DNA of 64,000 bases from Adiantum capillus-veneris (taxonomy: Eukaryota; Streptophyta; Polypodiopsida; Polypodiales; Pteridaceae). The notes below the pieces were generated by a model. It saw only the letters and a list, made by a program, of their open reading frames with translations. It was not told the DNA's origin and searched no databases. Shown one piece after another: positions 22,367 through 32,633 of this stretch. Position 1 is the first letter of the stretch, and every line of letters starts with the position of its first letter. The stretch is taken from the NCBI GenBank assembly GCA_014529385.2, contig CM043962.1, positions 51,057,405 to 51,121,404 on the forward strand, given 5' to 3'. The position numbers and the translations under genes are program-made.

Positions 22367-23968
22367 TGATAGCCGTTTTTCGGCTTTCCATAATTGCCAT
22401 AGTAAGTTACCTCACCCTACCAAATTCACCCAGACACTATGGCTATCCCTACCATTTCACTGTACATAGGCGTGTGTGAGTTAGGGGGCTTTTCCCATAT
22501 TTTCTTAAAAAACCCTCAGCTAGCTAGTCATTGGGCTAGTTGCGCCAAAAAAATAAAAGTATATTATGGCCTCTTTGTGTGTAAATATTTCATTGTATAT
22601 ATGGCCTAAATATAGGGATTTTTTATAATTATTTTGGTATTTTATTTAAATATTTCTACTTAGGTGTGTGTTTTATTAAACCTATGTACACCTTCTTTCA
22701 TCCTCTTATACCATAATTATATTTTTTGCCAATATGTACATACTCTAACCTCATATTTTTCCTTTATACAAATCACTCCCACATTTTCACCCTCACCCTC
22801 GTGAAAACAAAAAATTGATTTCTACTCATTGGTTAGGTTTATTATATTATTTACTTGCATACCTTTCACTCTTTCATCCAAAATAATTCAAGGAGGGACC
22901 ATATCATATGATTCCAATATCTTTCCATATCCATAACTCCTCCATATTTTTATTATTATTTTTACTCATTATTCTAACACCATGTGCTCATTGAGCTAAA
23001 GTCCATGAATAGTCCATACACTAGTCCCACCATGTATATACTTCTTTATTCACCAATAATCCTCCTCCATGCATGGGTCAAGGGAAACTTGGATGCTTTG
23101 TATTATAATATGACAAAGGAGGAGCTCACTCTTGGATGCATTGTACAACTTCAACAAAGGAGGGGGCCACTAAAAGACTTTTGCAGGCATAAAAACAGGC
23201 TTTTTGGTGAGAATTTTGGCACCTATCTCCACTCCGAATTTGGAGCGGTGGTCAAAAGAGAAAATGTAGCCCATGCTCTGAATAATTACCTCAAATTGTT
23301 TCATTATTTTTGGAGTTACCAGCGGTGAGCTATGATTTTTTGAGTGGACCCCAGTCTGCCCACTTTTCTCACAAGTAGCCCTTAGTCTTCTCTCACCCTT
23401 CCACACACCTACTCACTCTTACACATCCCTCCCTCTCCTTCCCTCACTCAAACCTGCAATTTCCATGGCTTCTCCCACCCTCTTCACCGTTACCCTTCTC
23501 TCTCATCCCTATAGTTCTTTTATGAACCTCTACATACATACACCCTCTCCATGTCTCTCTCTATTGCTTCCATGTTACAATTTCATTTACCTCTCCTAAA
23601 AATATCTAAAATTCAGCATCTTAACCATGATAACTTCTGCAAATTGAGGATTTTTCATCAACAAATCCTCTTTTCATCGTAGTGGTCAACCGTGGCGGCG
23701 GCGTAAAAAAGCGAAGAAGAAGAAGAAGACCAACGGTCATTTTTTCCACAATCTACACAAGGGTGAGTTCAAACTTCTTCAAGCTTCACCATCACAAGGA
23801 TTTGCTCACTTCATTCAACCATCTTACTCCAACCATCCACCCCATTCTACCCATTGTAAATATATCATTAACTTTCTAGTGATTACTAACACTAACCACT
23901 AACATACTAACACAAAATAGCATTGACCTAACCATAAAAGACACCTCACCTCAAGACATGTACAAAGT

Positions 23969-23995
23969 AACTCTCTCTCACTCTCTCTCTCTCTC

Positions 23996-24038
<43 letters not shown>
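23969..24038. repeat. (CT)n microsatellite in 5' LTR B
   Basis: About 34 CT units with two CA interruptions; the 3' LTR copy is at 29165-29233. Confidence 0.95.
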
Positions 24039-24039
<1 letters not shown>

Positions 24040-24208
24040 TACTTACTTTCACCTTATCTACCATCAATAATGCTCTCTTTTGAGCCCACACCCATGACTC
24101 AAGCAGACAAAGAAGGCCCACAATGTTTTGATATTCAAAAAAATCATAATCCTGATTTGTTAGCTTGTAAATTAGGATTTCCAATAATCTTAATGAGGGG
24201 TCTCCAAC

Positions 24209-24218
24209 CTATAAATAG
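24209..24218 (+). promoter_or_regulatory. TATA box of LTR B
   Basis: CTATAAATAG followed by GCCCCTCTCC. The same site is at 29405-29414 in the 3' LTR. In the old copy B1 the matching bases at about 14800 read CTAAAAAAGG. Confidence 0.7.
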
Positions 24219-25036
24219 GCCCCTCTCCTTCTTGTAAAACAACCTCCAATATCTCACATAGCACCCCAACACTCTATGCGTGAGGAGAGACTTAGGTGTA
24301 GCAAACACTTGTGAGCTTCACTCTTGGTGTGAGAGAAGCCTTCAAGCTACACATTGCAAGTGAGAGAGCGTGAGTTCCACAAATCTCAAAACCACTATTG
24401 TATATGCTCCTTCATTATCAATAAATTGAGGTTTGGTGCATCAAAGGCGTGATTCGACGTTCAAATCTTCGTCCTTCCATTTGTGCAATACGGTTTGGTG
24501 AATTCAAGGTGACTTGTGTATTTTGAGTTTTTATCGGTTGATCTTGATTTTAGAGAGTGTTTTAGTGTGTTTTTCATTGCCAGTTTTTTGTCCATTGTAA
24601 GAGGGTATTGTGGTGAGAGGTCTTCCACACCCTAAGACAGTGTGTGTGTGTGTTTTGGCAATGTTTAGCAATCACTAAGCATTGAGTGAGTTTTGTACAA
24701 GTTCTACGATAGCATCATAATGAACCATCTCCATTTGCAAGTCACAAATAAGGTATTACGCAAGATCCTTTCCTCTCTCTCTTCCCTTTGCTCTAGCTCT
24801 CTCTGGTCCATTTCATGTGTGTCTTGGTGTGAGGTTGCTTGTGTGTGTTGTGTGGTGCATCTTCTTGGTTGTGCCAAAATCTCTCTTGCGTCCTAGTTCG
24901 CATACCATAACTAGGTGGTGCCCCTATCTTGTTTGGGTTTGGCTGTGGGTTTGTTGTTGTGTTGTGCTTGTGGTTGCCCCAGCCCCAATTGAGCAGCACG
25001 GGAGCCTTGAGGGGTGTTTAGAGGTCGCCTCAATTT

Positions 25037-25054
25037 TGGTGCCCCCACTGAGGA
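25037..25054 (+). other. Primer-binding-like site of element B
   Basis: TGGTGCCCCCACTGAGGA begins five bases after the LTR end (ATTT spacer). Element D2 has TGGTGCCCCCCCTGAGGA in the same place. I do not assign the tRNA. It is unlike the tRNA-Asp site of element C and the iMet site of A and E. Confidence 0.65.
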
Positions 25055-25327
25055 GCGATTGTGTGCTTAGTGTTGTTGTATTGCATGAATGCTTGAATTT
25101 CAGCATAATCAAGTAGATTTTATGAATCATGAAAACAGACCGAGTTTAATTTCAAGGAAACAAAAATTGATCTAGAATATGGTTCGGATTATGCATAACA
25201 TAAGAAAGGAAAAAAACATTTTCACATAAAAGTCTAGAATTCATGTTGAAAGACCTTTCAAAACTTTGTGTAGTTAGTTGATGATTGTTTGGAACTAATC
25301 TTTGTGTGGTTCTAGCATTGAGAGACT

Positions 25328-27444
25328 ATGACACGCTATACCTTTGATGATATCCCAATCTTCTTCGGAAATCCAGAAGAAGATGTTGATGATTTTCTTG
25401 CAGATTTTAGAACGGTTTGTCATATCCTTGGTAAAAGGGATGACATTGAAAAAGGGGATTTTCTATTGATATTCCTTAGAGGCAATGCTGAGCAATGGTT
25501 TTGGAGTATGTCTTCTCAGATTGAAGATGGATATACCCAAATTTCCAAAGCTTTGAAGGCCAGATTCTCTAAAGTTCCAACAACGGAGAAAGCATGGCTT
25601 CACTACGGAGACTTCAACAACATGGTGAAGACTACTATGCTTATGAGGATATTTTTTCTCATCAATGGGAAGGATGTGGCTTTAGTTCTACATTTCCAGA
25701 TTATGTAAAAATGGATCAATTTATTTCGGGTTTGTCTCCTTTCCTAAAGACTAAGGTTACTTGTAGTGGACCCTCTACCTTTGAAGAAGCGGCCACTATT
25801 GCCCGAAGGAAGTTTCACAAGTACTTCTACATCAAAAATGGTTTCCATCATGCTGGAAGAACCAACCATCATGAAAGTGTTTCTATCAAGGAGTCATCTC
25901 CTTTGCCATACTTGTCTCCTTCTACTCCGAAAAATGTTGAAGAAGTTACTTACATGCCAACTGATTATTCAAGTGCTAAAGTGTGTGGCCAAGATTCAAA
26001 TGTGGAATCTCTTTCTTCTACCTTTATCACAAGCATGCAAAAATTGGCACAAGATATCTCAAATGGAATTGATGATTCAATAATGGATACATCCAACCTT
26101 TTGGCGGAGGATCAATTTCTAGTCCGAGCAGACGAAGCTTTTGTGCAACATGACTCTATGGAGAATGAAGAACTTGAAGGTAACCTTGATCTTATGGAAT
26201 GTTCTGAGAGTGTATCTTGTCAAAAAGAAGAGAGTAAAGAAGAAGATGAAATCATAGGTGGAGAGATCATAGACCACATTGATCATAAAGAGATGATTGT
26301 GTACATGGAATGCCAACTCCAAAACAAAGTAGAAGAGTGTGAGTTGAATCCAGGTGAGGATAATCTTGAAGAAGTGTTTGAGGATGTTGAAAAGCATTGG
26401 TATGACCCATGTATGTTAAGCATAGAGAAACCTATCATGCAAGAAGCCAAATGTTTCACAAAATCAAACAGTATTCCATCAACCTTTGAGGTGGTACAAT
26501 GTGAGGAGTTACAACCTTGCCAAAGGGGGGGCTTAGAAGGGGATGAAGAACATGGGAGAGTAGTAAAAAATAAAATCATGAAAGGAAACTATCAGAAGGG
26601 TATCATTCTCTCCAATGGTGTTTTAGTGGGTGGCTCTTCATTCATGGGACAATCTCTTAGCAAGAAAATCCAAGCTTTTGAAGCCCCAATCATCTTCACA
26701 TTGGGTTTCACCTCTTCAAGGTCAACTTCTCCTCTCTTCACATATACCTTTCATCGAGGACACCATACCTTCTTAAGTGGAAGAGGACATGAATACTTGG
26801 TGATAAACGGATGTTTCCAAATCTTCTTCACTTGGTTCTTTGTTGTATGGAGGTCGCACATTGTGATGCTTCTGGTCTTCATCATAGATGAAAAACTTGT
26901 TGATTGCTACATGTGGATATTTCATCAATCAGTACCAAAATCTATTCTCTTCCAATGTGTTGGAAGCAATAGAAACCTTCATCTATTATCTACTTATGTG
27001 GTAAACTATCTGCAATATCTTCCAATAGCAACTGGAAGCATGGATCAAGCTTTCCTAAATCATAAAGGTCATAGAATTTTTCACTTGATGAGCCTACCCA
27101 GGTTGAATGAAATTTATGAGCTACAGTTCAGGAATTTGCTCATACAAGATCTTGAAGATCGTAGCAGATACATCAACTTTATACAAGAGGAAGAGCAACC
27201 AATCTTTTATATCACATTCATAGTGATAGATGCAATGATGGACAACAGTAAAATCTACAAGTTTCTTCAATCAAAATCAGTAAGTGATTCCATACCATAC
27301 ATCTCGCTTTGGAAAAGATTTTTCAAGATCTTTGATCCTGGGGGGTGCTTATGGAAACTTTCTCGATGGAGGAGGTTTACTCCGTCACTTCATTTCATCA
27401 TGCTATTGGCTCCAGAACCTTTCATATCACACAAGGTTTTTTAA
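25328..27444 (+). CDS. gag: gag-like protein fused to unknown extension (gag-X), one frameshift
   Basis: The start at 25328 (MTRYTFDDIPIFFGNPEEDV) opens a gag core: DFLADFRTVCHIL, FLRGNAEQWFWSM and LKARFSKVPTTEKAWL, as in retrotransposon gag proteins. At about 25600 the reading moves to the frame of 25594-27444 (LRRLQQHGEDYYAYEDIF), so one small indel separates two otherwise open parts. After gag, residues about 160-300 of the long frame are acidic, and about 402-432 form a hydrophobic stretch (FFTWFFVVWRSHIVMLLVFI) that could cross a membrane. I found no zinc knuckle, protease, RT or integrase. The frame runs to 106 bases before the polypurine tract. Its openness over 616 codons argues for recent selection or very young age. 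Function of the extension is unknown. Confidence 0.65.
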
Positions 27445-27549
27445 TCATACAACAAAGGCTCTTCAAAGATGAGAGCAGACAAAGACAGACGTTACACAAT
27501 CTACATGTTGTATGATCGGATAAATGGTACATGAATGTACCATTATCTA

Positions 27550-27562
27550 AGGAGGGGGCTAA
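27550..27562 (+). other. Polypurine tract of element B
   Basis: AAGGAGGGGGCTAA stands directly before the 3' LTR start TGATAGCC. Confidence 0.85.
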
Positions 27563-29164
27563 TGATAGCCGTTTTTCGGCTTTCCATAATTTCCATAGTA
27601 AGCTACCTCACCCTACCAAATTCACCCAAACACTATGGCTATCCCTACCATTTCACTGTACATAGGCGTGTGTGAGTTAGGGGGTTTTTCCCATATTTTC
27701 TTAAAAAACCCTCAGCTAGCTAGTCACTGGGCTAGTTGCGCCAAAAAAATAAAAGTATATTATGGCCTCTTTGTGTGTAAATATTTCATTGTATATATGG
27801 CCTAAATATAGGGATTTTTTAGAATTATTTTGGTATTTTATTTAAATATTTCTACTTAGGTGTGTGTTTTATTAAACCTATGTACACCTTCTTTCATCCT
27901 CTTATACCATAATTATATTTTTTGACAATATTTCCATACTCTAACCTCATATTTTTCCTTTATACAAATCACTCCCACATTTTCACCCTCACCCTCGTGA
28001 AAACAAAAAATTGATTTCTACTCATTGGTTAGGTTTATTATATTATTTACTTGCATACCTTTCACTCTTTCACCCAAAATAATTCAAGGAGGGACCATAT
28101 CATATGATTCCAATATCTTTCCATATCCATAACTCCTCCATATTTTTATTATTATTTTTACTCATTATTCTAACACCATGTGCTCATTGAGCTAAAGTCC
28201 ATGAATAGTCCATACACTAGTCCCACCATTTATATACTTCTTTATTCACCAATAATTCTCCTCCATGCATGGGTCAAGGGAAACTTGGATACTTTGTATT
28301 ATAATATGACAAAGGAGGGGCTCATTCTTGGATGCATTGTACAAATTCAACAAAGGAGGGGGCCACTAAAAGACTTTTGCAGGCATAAAAATAGGCTTTT
28401 TGATGAGAATTTTGGCACGTATTTCCACTCCGAATTTGGAGCGGTGGTCAAAAGAGAAAATGTAGCCCACGCTCTGAATAATCACCTCAAATTTTTTCAT
28501 GATTTTTGGAGCTACCAGCGGTGAGCTATGATTTTTTGAGTGGACCCCAGTCTGCCCACTTTTCTCACAAGTAGCCCTTAGTCTTCTCTCACCCTTCCAC
28601 ACACCTACTCACTCTTACACATCCCTCCCTCTCCTTCCCTCACTCAAACCTGCAATTTCCATGGCTTCTCCCACCCTCTTCATTGTTACCCTTCTCTCTC
28701 ATCCCTATAGTTCTTTTATGAACCTCTACATACATACACCCTCTCCATGTCTCTCTCTATTGCTTCCATGTTACAATTTCATTTACCTCTCCTAAAAATA
28801 TCTAAAATTCAGCATCTTAACCATGATAACTTTTGCAAATTAAGGATTTTTCATCAACAAATCCTCTTTTCATCGTGGTGGTCAACCGTGGCGGCGGCGT
28901 AAAAAAGCGAAGAAGAAGAAGAAGACCAGCGGTCATTTTTTCCACAATCTACACAAGGGTGAGTTCAAACTTCTTCAAGCTTCACCATCACAAGGATTTG
29001 CTCACTTCATTCAACCATCTTACTCCAACCATCCACCCCATTCTACCCATTGTAAATATATCATTAACTTTCTAGTGATTACTAACACTAACCACTAACA
29101 TACTAACACAAAATAGCATTGACCTAACCATAAAAGACACCTCACCTCAAGACATGTACAAAGT

Positions 29165-29191
29165 AACTCTCTCTCACTCTCTCTCTCTCTC

Positions 29192-29233
<42 letters not shown>
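29165..29233. repeat. (CT)n microsatellite in 3' LTR B
   Basis: Same tract as 23969-24038, almost the same length, as expected for a young LTR pair. Confidence 0.95.
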
Positions 29234-29235
<2 letters not shown>

Positions 29236-29684
29236 TACTTACTTTCACCTTATCTACCATCAATAATGCTCTCTTTTGAGCCCACACCCATGACTCAAGC
29301 AGACAAAGAAGGCCCACAATGTTTTGATATTCAAAAAAATCATAATCCTGATTTGTTAGCTTGTAAATTAGGATTTCCAATAATCTTAATGAGGGGTCTC
29401 CAACCTATAAATAGGCCCCTCTCCTTCTTGTAAAACAACCTCCAATATCTCACATAGCACCCCAACACTCTATGCGTGAGGAGAGACTTAGGTGTAGCAA
29501 CCACTTGTGAGCTTCACTCTTGGTGTGAGAGAAGCCTTCAAGCTACACATTGCAAGTGAGAGAGCGTGAGTTCCACAAATCTCAAAACCACTATTGTATA
29601 TGCTCCTTCATCATCAATAAATTGAGGTTTGGTGCATCAAAGGCGTGATTCGACGTTCAAATCTTCGTCCTTCCATTTGTGCAA

Positions 29685-29689
29685 TACGG
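29685..29689. repeat. Target-site duplication of element C, left (TACGG)
   Basis: The same five bases follow the right end of C at 43784-43788. The uninterrupted site is present once in the 5' LTR of B (CAATACGGTTTGG at about 24486), which proves the insertion. Confidence 0.97.
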
Positions 29690-30273
29690 TGTGCGCTCCT
29701 TGCCGCACTGTCGAAGCAAGGGACTTGCCAATACACCGTGTGCGAGCCACAAATGGCTCCAAGCACACAACAAGCCTAAACTAGCAAGCTCAAGAGAGCA
29801 AAGCGTGTGTCACTCACCGCTCTACACTCGCCTTCGTGGTGGATTCCTCGCCGCGAAGAAGAGGGAGACGCCGCTACGCCGCACTCAACCGCCTCGCCGC
29901 CGTCGTGCCGCTGCAACGCTCGATCGCACACACACTCTCACACTCTCGCTCTCTCTCTCACACGCACACACACAAGGAGATGGTGAAGGAGAAGGTGGAG
30001 ATGGAGCAAGAGTAGCTTCTATTGCACAATGAGAGAATGACTCAATTTTAGGTTTAATTGGCTTTTATGTGAGCTCACCCCATTCACACTTGGGCGCCCA
30101 TGCTTAGCCAACTAACCCTAGCATGTCCGTGTTAGAGTGCGCCTCTCATCGGCGATCACTCTACCTTTCTTTATTGGACCGACAAGCCCGGTGCCTGACT
30201 CTACTTAAATAAATAATATGGTTACGGTGTCCGTCGTAGGCGATAGGGTGTCCGTGAGCCACGAGGGTTAACA
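29690..30273 (-). repeat. 3' LTR of element C
   Basis: 584 bp, TGTGCGCTCC... to ...GGGTTAACA on the + strand. It aligns with 42539-43213 and 43214-43783 but has only a short CT/CA part (29927-29975). Confidence 0.95.
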
Positions 30274-30276
30274 TTG

Positions 30277-30287
30277 CCCCCCTTCCT
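30277..30287 (-). other. Polypurine tract of element C
   Basis: Reads AGGAAGGGGGG on the - strand, three bases before the 3' LTR. Confidence 0.9.
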
Positions 30288-31504
30288 GATGTAGATTCCG
30301 TCCTCGGAAGCTATTGAGTTTAAGCTTGGTATGTCCATGTTGTAGAGCATTTAGATTTGAATCTACAAGGCAAAGTCACTGTTTTAGCAAGCGGAATTAT
30401 ATTGCCATAAATCATGAGGGGAATGTAAAGTACATGTGGAAATGAGTAAATGCAAGATATATGAAATGTTAGACTGCCATTAAGGACAAATAAATTGCAC
30501 TTTGAGTAGATTAATTAATCAAGAGTTTTGAGCTTATGGGTGAGTCTATCAATTAGTTAGCTATGACTAAGGTTAAAACAACTACTCTAGTACTAGCTAA
30601 GCTAAGAAGATTATCTAAATGCAAGATTCCCTAATTATGCTTTTCAGCTTTGATTAGCCAACTCGCTCTCACAACTGCAAACAAAAGCTAGAAATGTTAA
30701 CTGTAAGCTCAATGGAAGTCTTTTAATTTTTTAATTTTTTATTTTTTTATTTTTTACTTTGGGTCACAATCATGTGACGTGTGTGCTTATTTTGTATGTC
30801 CGGGGTTTTTTGCTTCTCAAGGAAAAGCGCCCACACTGGGAACCTCTAGGGCTCTAGTACCATAGACAATACATGTGAGTGAAGTACCAATTCCAGCCAG
30901 GATTTCTTTTCCAGCGTAAGATTTTTCATTTGTGGCACTTATGTTGTTTTTGTTTTTTTTTTTTTTTGCTTCCATTTCCTTGGTATTCGCACTAGTGTTT
31001 TTTGTTGTTTAAGTGAGCAAGCCTTTCTCTGCCTAAAACATTCCTAAGGTCTCAAATACTCGGATAATTTTATTAGCTAGGCCTAGTGGTCAAGTAAATG
31101 AGTTAACCTAAAGTCACGGTCTCCTAATCTCCAGGCTCATCCATAAGATTAAACTGGAGTTCAATCAACTTAAGCAAAGACAAATTTATACATCTATAAT
31201 GGCAGATAACAATCATAACTATTGCACTCAAACAAAGCATGAAAAATCATTATTAGCAATTACACATATCCACCAACATGAATCATGGAAAGTAGTACAC
31301 CTGGAGGTATGGAGTGGCTCATTTCGTTGAAGCAGATGTCCTCAGCCATGTGGATGGAGATCCATATAAGTCCTACCTAACACATCCAAAAACAGGCACT
31401 GTACCTCTAGGAGGCATGTCAGTGTGAAAAATTAAAACTCCTAAAAAACAAACTCAAAACACAATCTAGACCCCTAACCTACCTATCTGTCACCCCTTTT
31501 AGAA
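30288..31504 (-). other. 3' untranslated region of element C
   Basis: About 1.2 kb between the last ORF and the polypurine tract. It has T-rich runs on the + strand (30720-30760 and 30945-30967), which are A-rich in the element RNA. No frame is supported. Confidence 0.6.
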
Positions 31505-31936
31505 TCAAGGAAAGAGGATATTATATAAACCGGGTGGCCACCCTAAGGCTAGGCCTCTATCCTCATCATCTAGATAAATAAAATCATTGTCCGTGAGGCC
31601 ATAGTCTTCCTCGGTCTCTATTAGTTCCTCTTCATCATCCTCTTGTGCAAGCATGCTAATCAAGAACCTCGCGATGCGTGGATACTCATCTTGTGCAAAA
31701 GAATAAGCATGTGCCATTGGAGACACATTCACTACTGGGTAGGGATCACTAGTTAGCCATAAACGTATCAGCCATTCTAACTCCTCAAAATTTCTCTCAC
31801 ATGCAAGGCTCTCTATCAAATCCCATTCCCAAGAAAGTATAGGGTAGCATACGTAGAACACTTGAGGAAAAGACAAAGGGTACCTTTCATCAAAAATAGA
31901 AGTGCATGCCTCTGGTGAAGTAGCCATTTCTGACAA
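31505..31936 (-). CDS. Element C ORF4, acidic protein of unknown function
   Basis: 143 residues if the first Met is used; the Met four codons later (MATSPEAC) is as likely. It has aromatic segments (SFPQVFYVCYPIL, SWEWDLI), a W-L-rich middle, and an acidic part from about residue 100 (AQEDDEEELIETEED) with a D/E-rich end that closes in GWPPGLYNILFP. No membrane segment or signal peptide, so it does not look like an env protein. I do not recognise the family. It lies 270 bases after ORF3 on the sense strand of the element and is intact, which suggests it is or was recently in use. Confidence 0.55.
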   Translation of the reverse strand: MSEMATSPEACTSIFDERYPLSFPQVFYVCYPILSWEWDLIESLACERNFEELEWLIRLWLTSDPYPVVNVSPMAHAYSFAQDEYPRIARFLISMLAQEDDEEELIETEEDYGLTDNDFIYLDDEDRGLALGWPPGLYNILFP

Positions 31937-31939
31937 GAC

Positions 31940-32207
31940 AGATAGATTTGGTTAGGCCTTTAAAACATAAGAGTTGTTTTTGTGTGTTGCTTGAATTGAC
32001 ACGGTGAATTTGGACTTATATGTAAGATCTGATAGGGTGCTCTCTCGTTGCTAGTCGCTCTTGCTCTTTACTATTTTTGTTTTTTGTGAGTATAAGGCTA
32101 TATATATACATTCCCTAAGATTGGAATTGAGAGGTCAGGGAGGAAGGTTGAGAGGGGAGCGAGTGAATGATTGATGTTAGCAAACACTCCCCCCTTCCTT
32201 GGGTAGA
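31940..32207 (-). other. Spacer between ORF3 and ORF4 of element C
   Basis: The spacer has a pyrimidine-rich part and TATATATATA at 32098-32107 on the + strand. I see no frame of note. Confidence 0.5.
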
Positions 32208-32633
32208 TCATACCTTTTGGAATGAGGTCGTCACCTTTTGAAACCAATTGTTCCAAGTTGTTATGGGTGAAGGTTTTAACCAATAGTTTTCGACCGCCGT
32301 ATGCGTTTCATCTAGTTGCAAGGGTGGTAAGGTACTCTCCCATGATTTTATTTGCAACGTTGTTGTAGGTGGTGAACTTACCTCGGGAGGTGCAAACTCT
32401 TTCGTGCTTGTATGGATATGTACAGTGGTAGGTGGAGGTTGTGTCGAAGCTTCTATTTGCATATAGGAACTACATGAAGAGCAAGAAGCTTCATTTGATT
32501 TCCCTCTTCCTGAGCTAGGTGGAACAAATCGTTCTTTTTTTGCTACCCAAACTAGCTCTAGATCGGGTGTGTAACATTCCATGATTTTTTCCTTTCCGCG
32601 ATTTTCAATTTGTTTTGGAGCCACAGGATTCAT
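32208..32633 (-). CDS. Element C ORF3, overlapping the pol stop
   Basis: 141 residues. Its ATG overlaps the pol TGA as ATGA (32633-32630), so translation could restart after pol ends. The N-terminal part is MNPVAPKQIENRGKEKI then LELVWVAKKERFVPP, and the rest is rich in Ser, Thr and Pro (PPPTTVHIHTSTKEFAPPEV) with a W-rich end (YWLKPSPITTWNNWF). No known domain. The VWVAKKERFVPP piece resembles the W-V/I-P-K pieces at the end of pol, so ORF3 may have once been one protein with pol, split by a frame change. Confidence 0.55.
   Translation of the reverse strand: MNPVAPKQIENRGKEKIMECYTPDLELVWVAKKERFVPPSSGRGKSNEASCSSCSSYMQIEASTQPPPTTVHIHTSTKEFAPPEVSSPPTTTLQIKSWESTLPPLQLDETHTAVENYWLKPSPITTWNNWFQKVTTSFQKV

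Larger units (their letters stand above)
22367..25032 (+). repeat. 5' LTR of element B
   Basis: It starts TGATAGCCG and ends GTCGCCTCA. A TATA box (CTATAAATAG) lies at 24209-24218, followed by a pyrimidine-rich stretch, so transcription likely starts near 24240. The CT tract is at 23969-24038. The small frames in it (such as 22984-23328) recur in all B LTRs but have no known domain; they look like chance frames. Confidence 0.9.
27563..29689 (+). repeat. 3' LTR of element B, first part
   Basis: It matches 22367-24490 almost base for base. It ends at TACGG (29685-29689), where element C begins. The remaining part of this LTR is at 43789-44355. Confidence 0.95.

Noticed and set aside
22984-23328. 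114-codon frame repeated in B LTRs (also 28180-28524)
   Set aside because: It lies within LTR DNA before the TATA box, is broken in B1, and has no domain. Repetition is due to the LTR pair.
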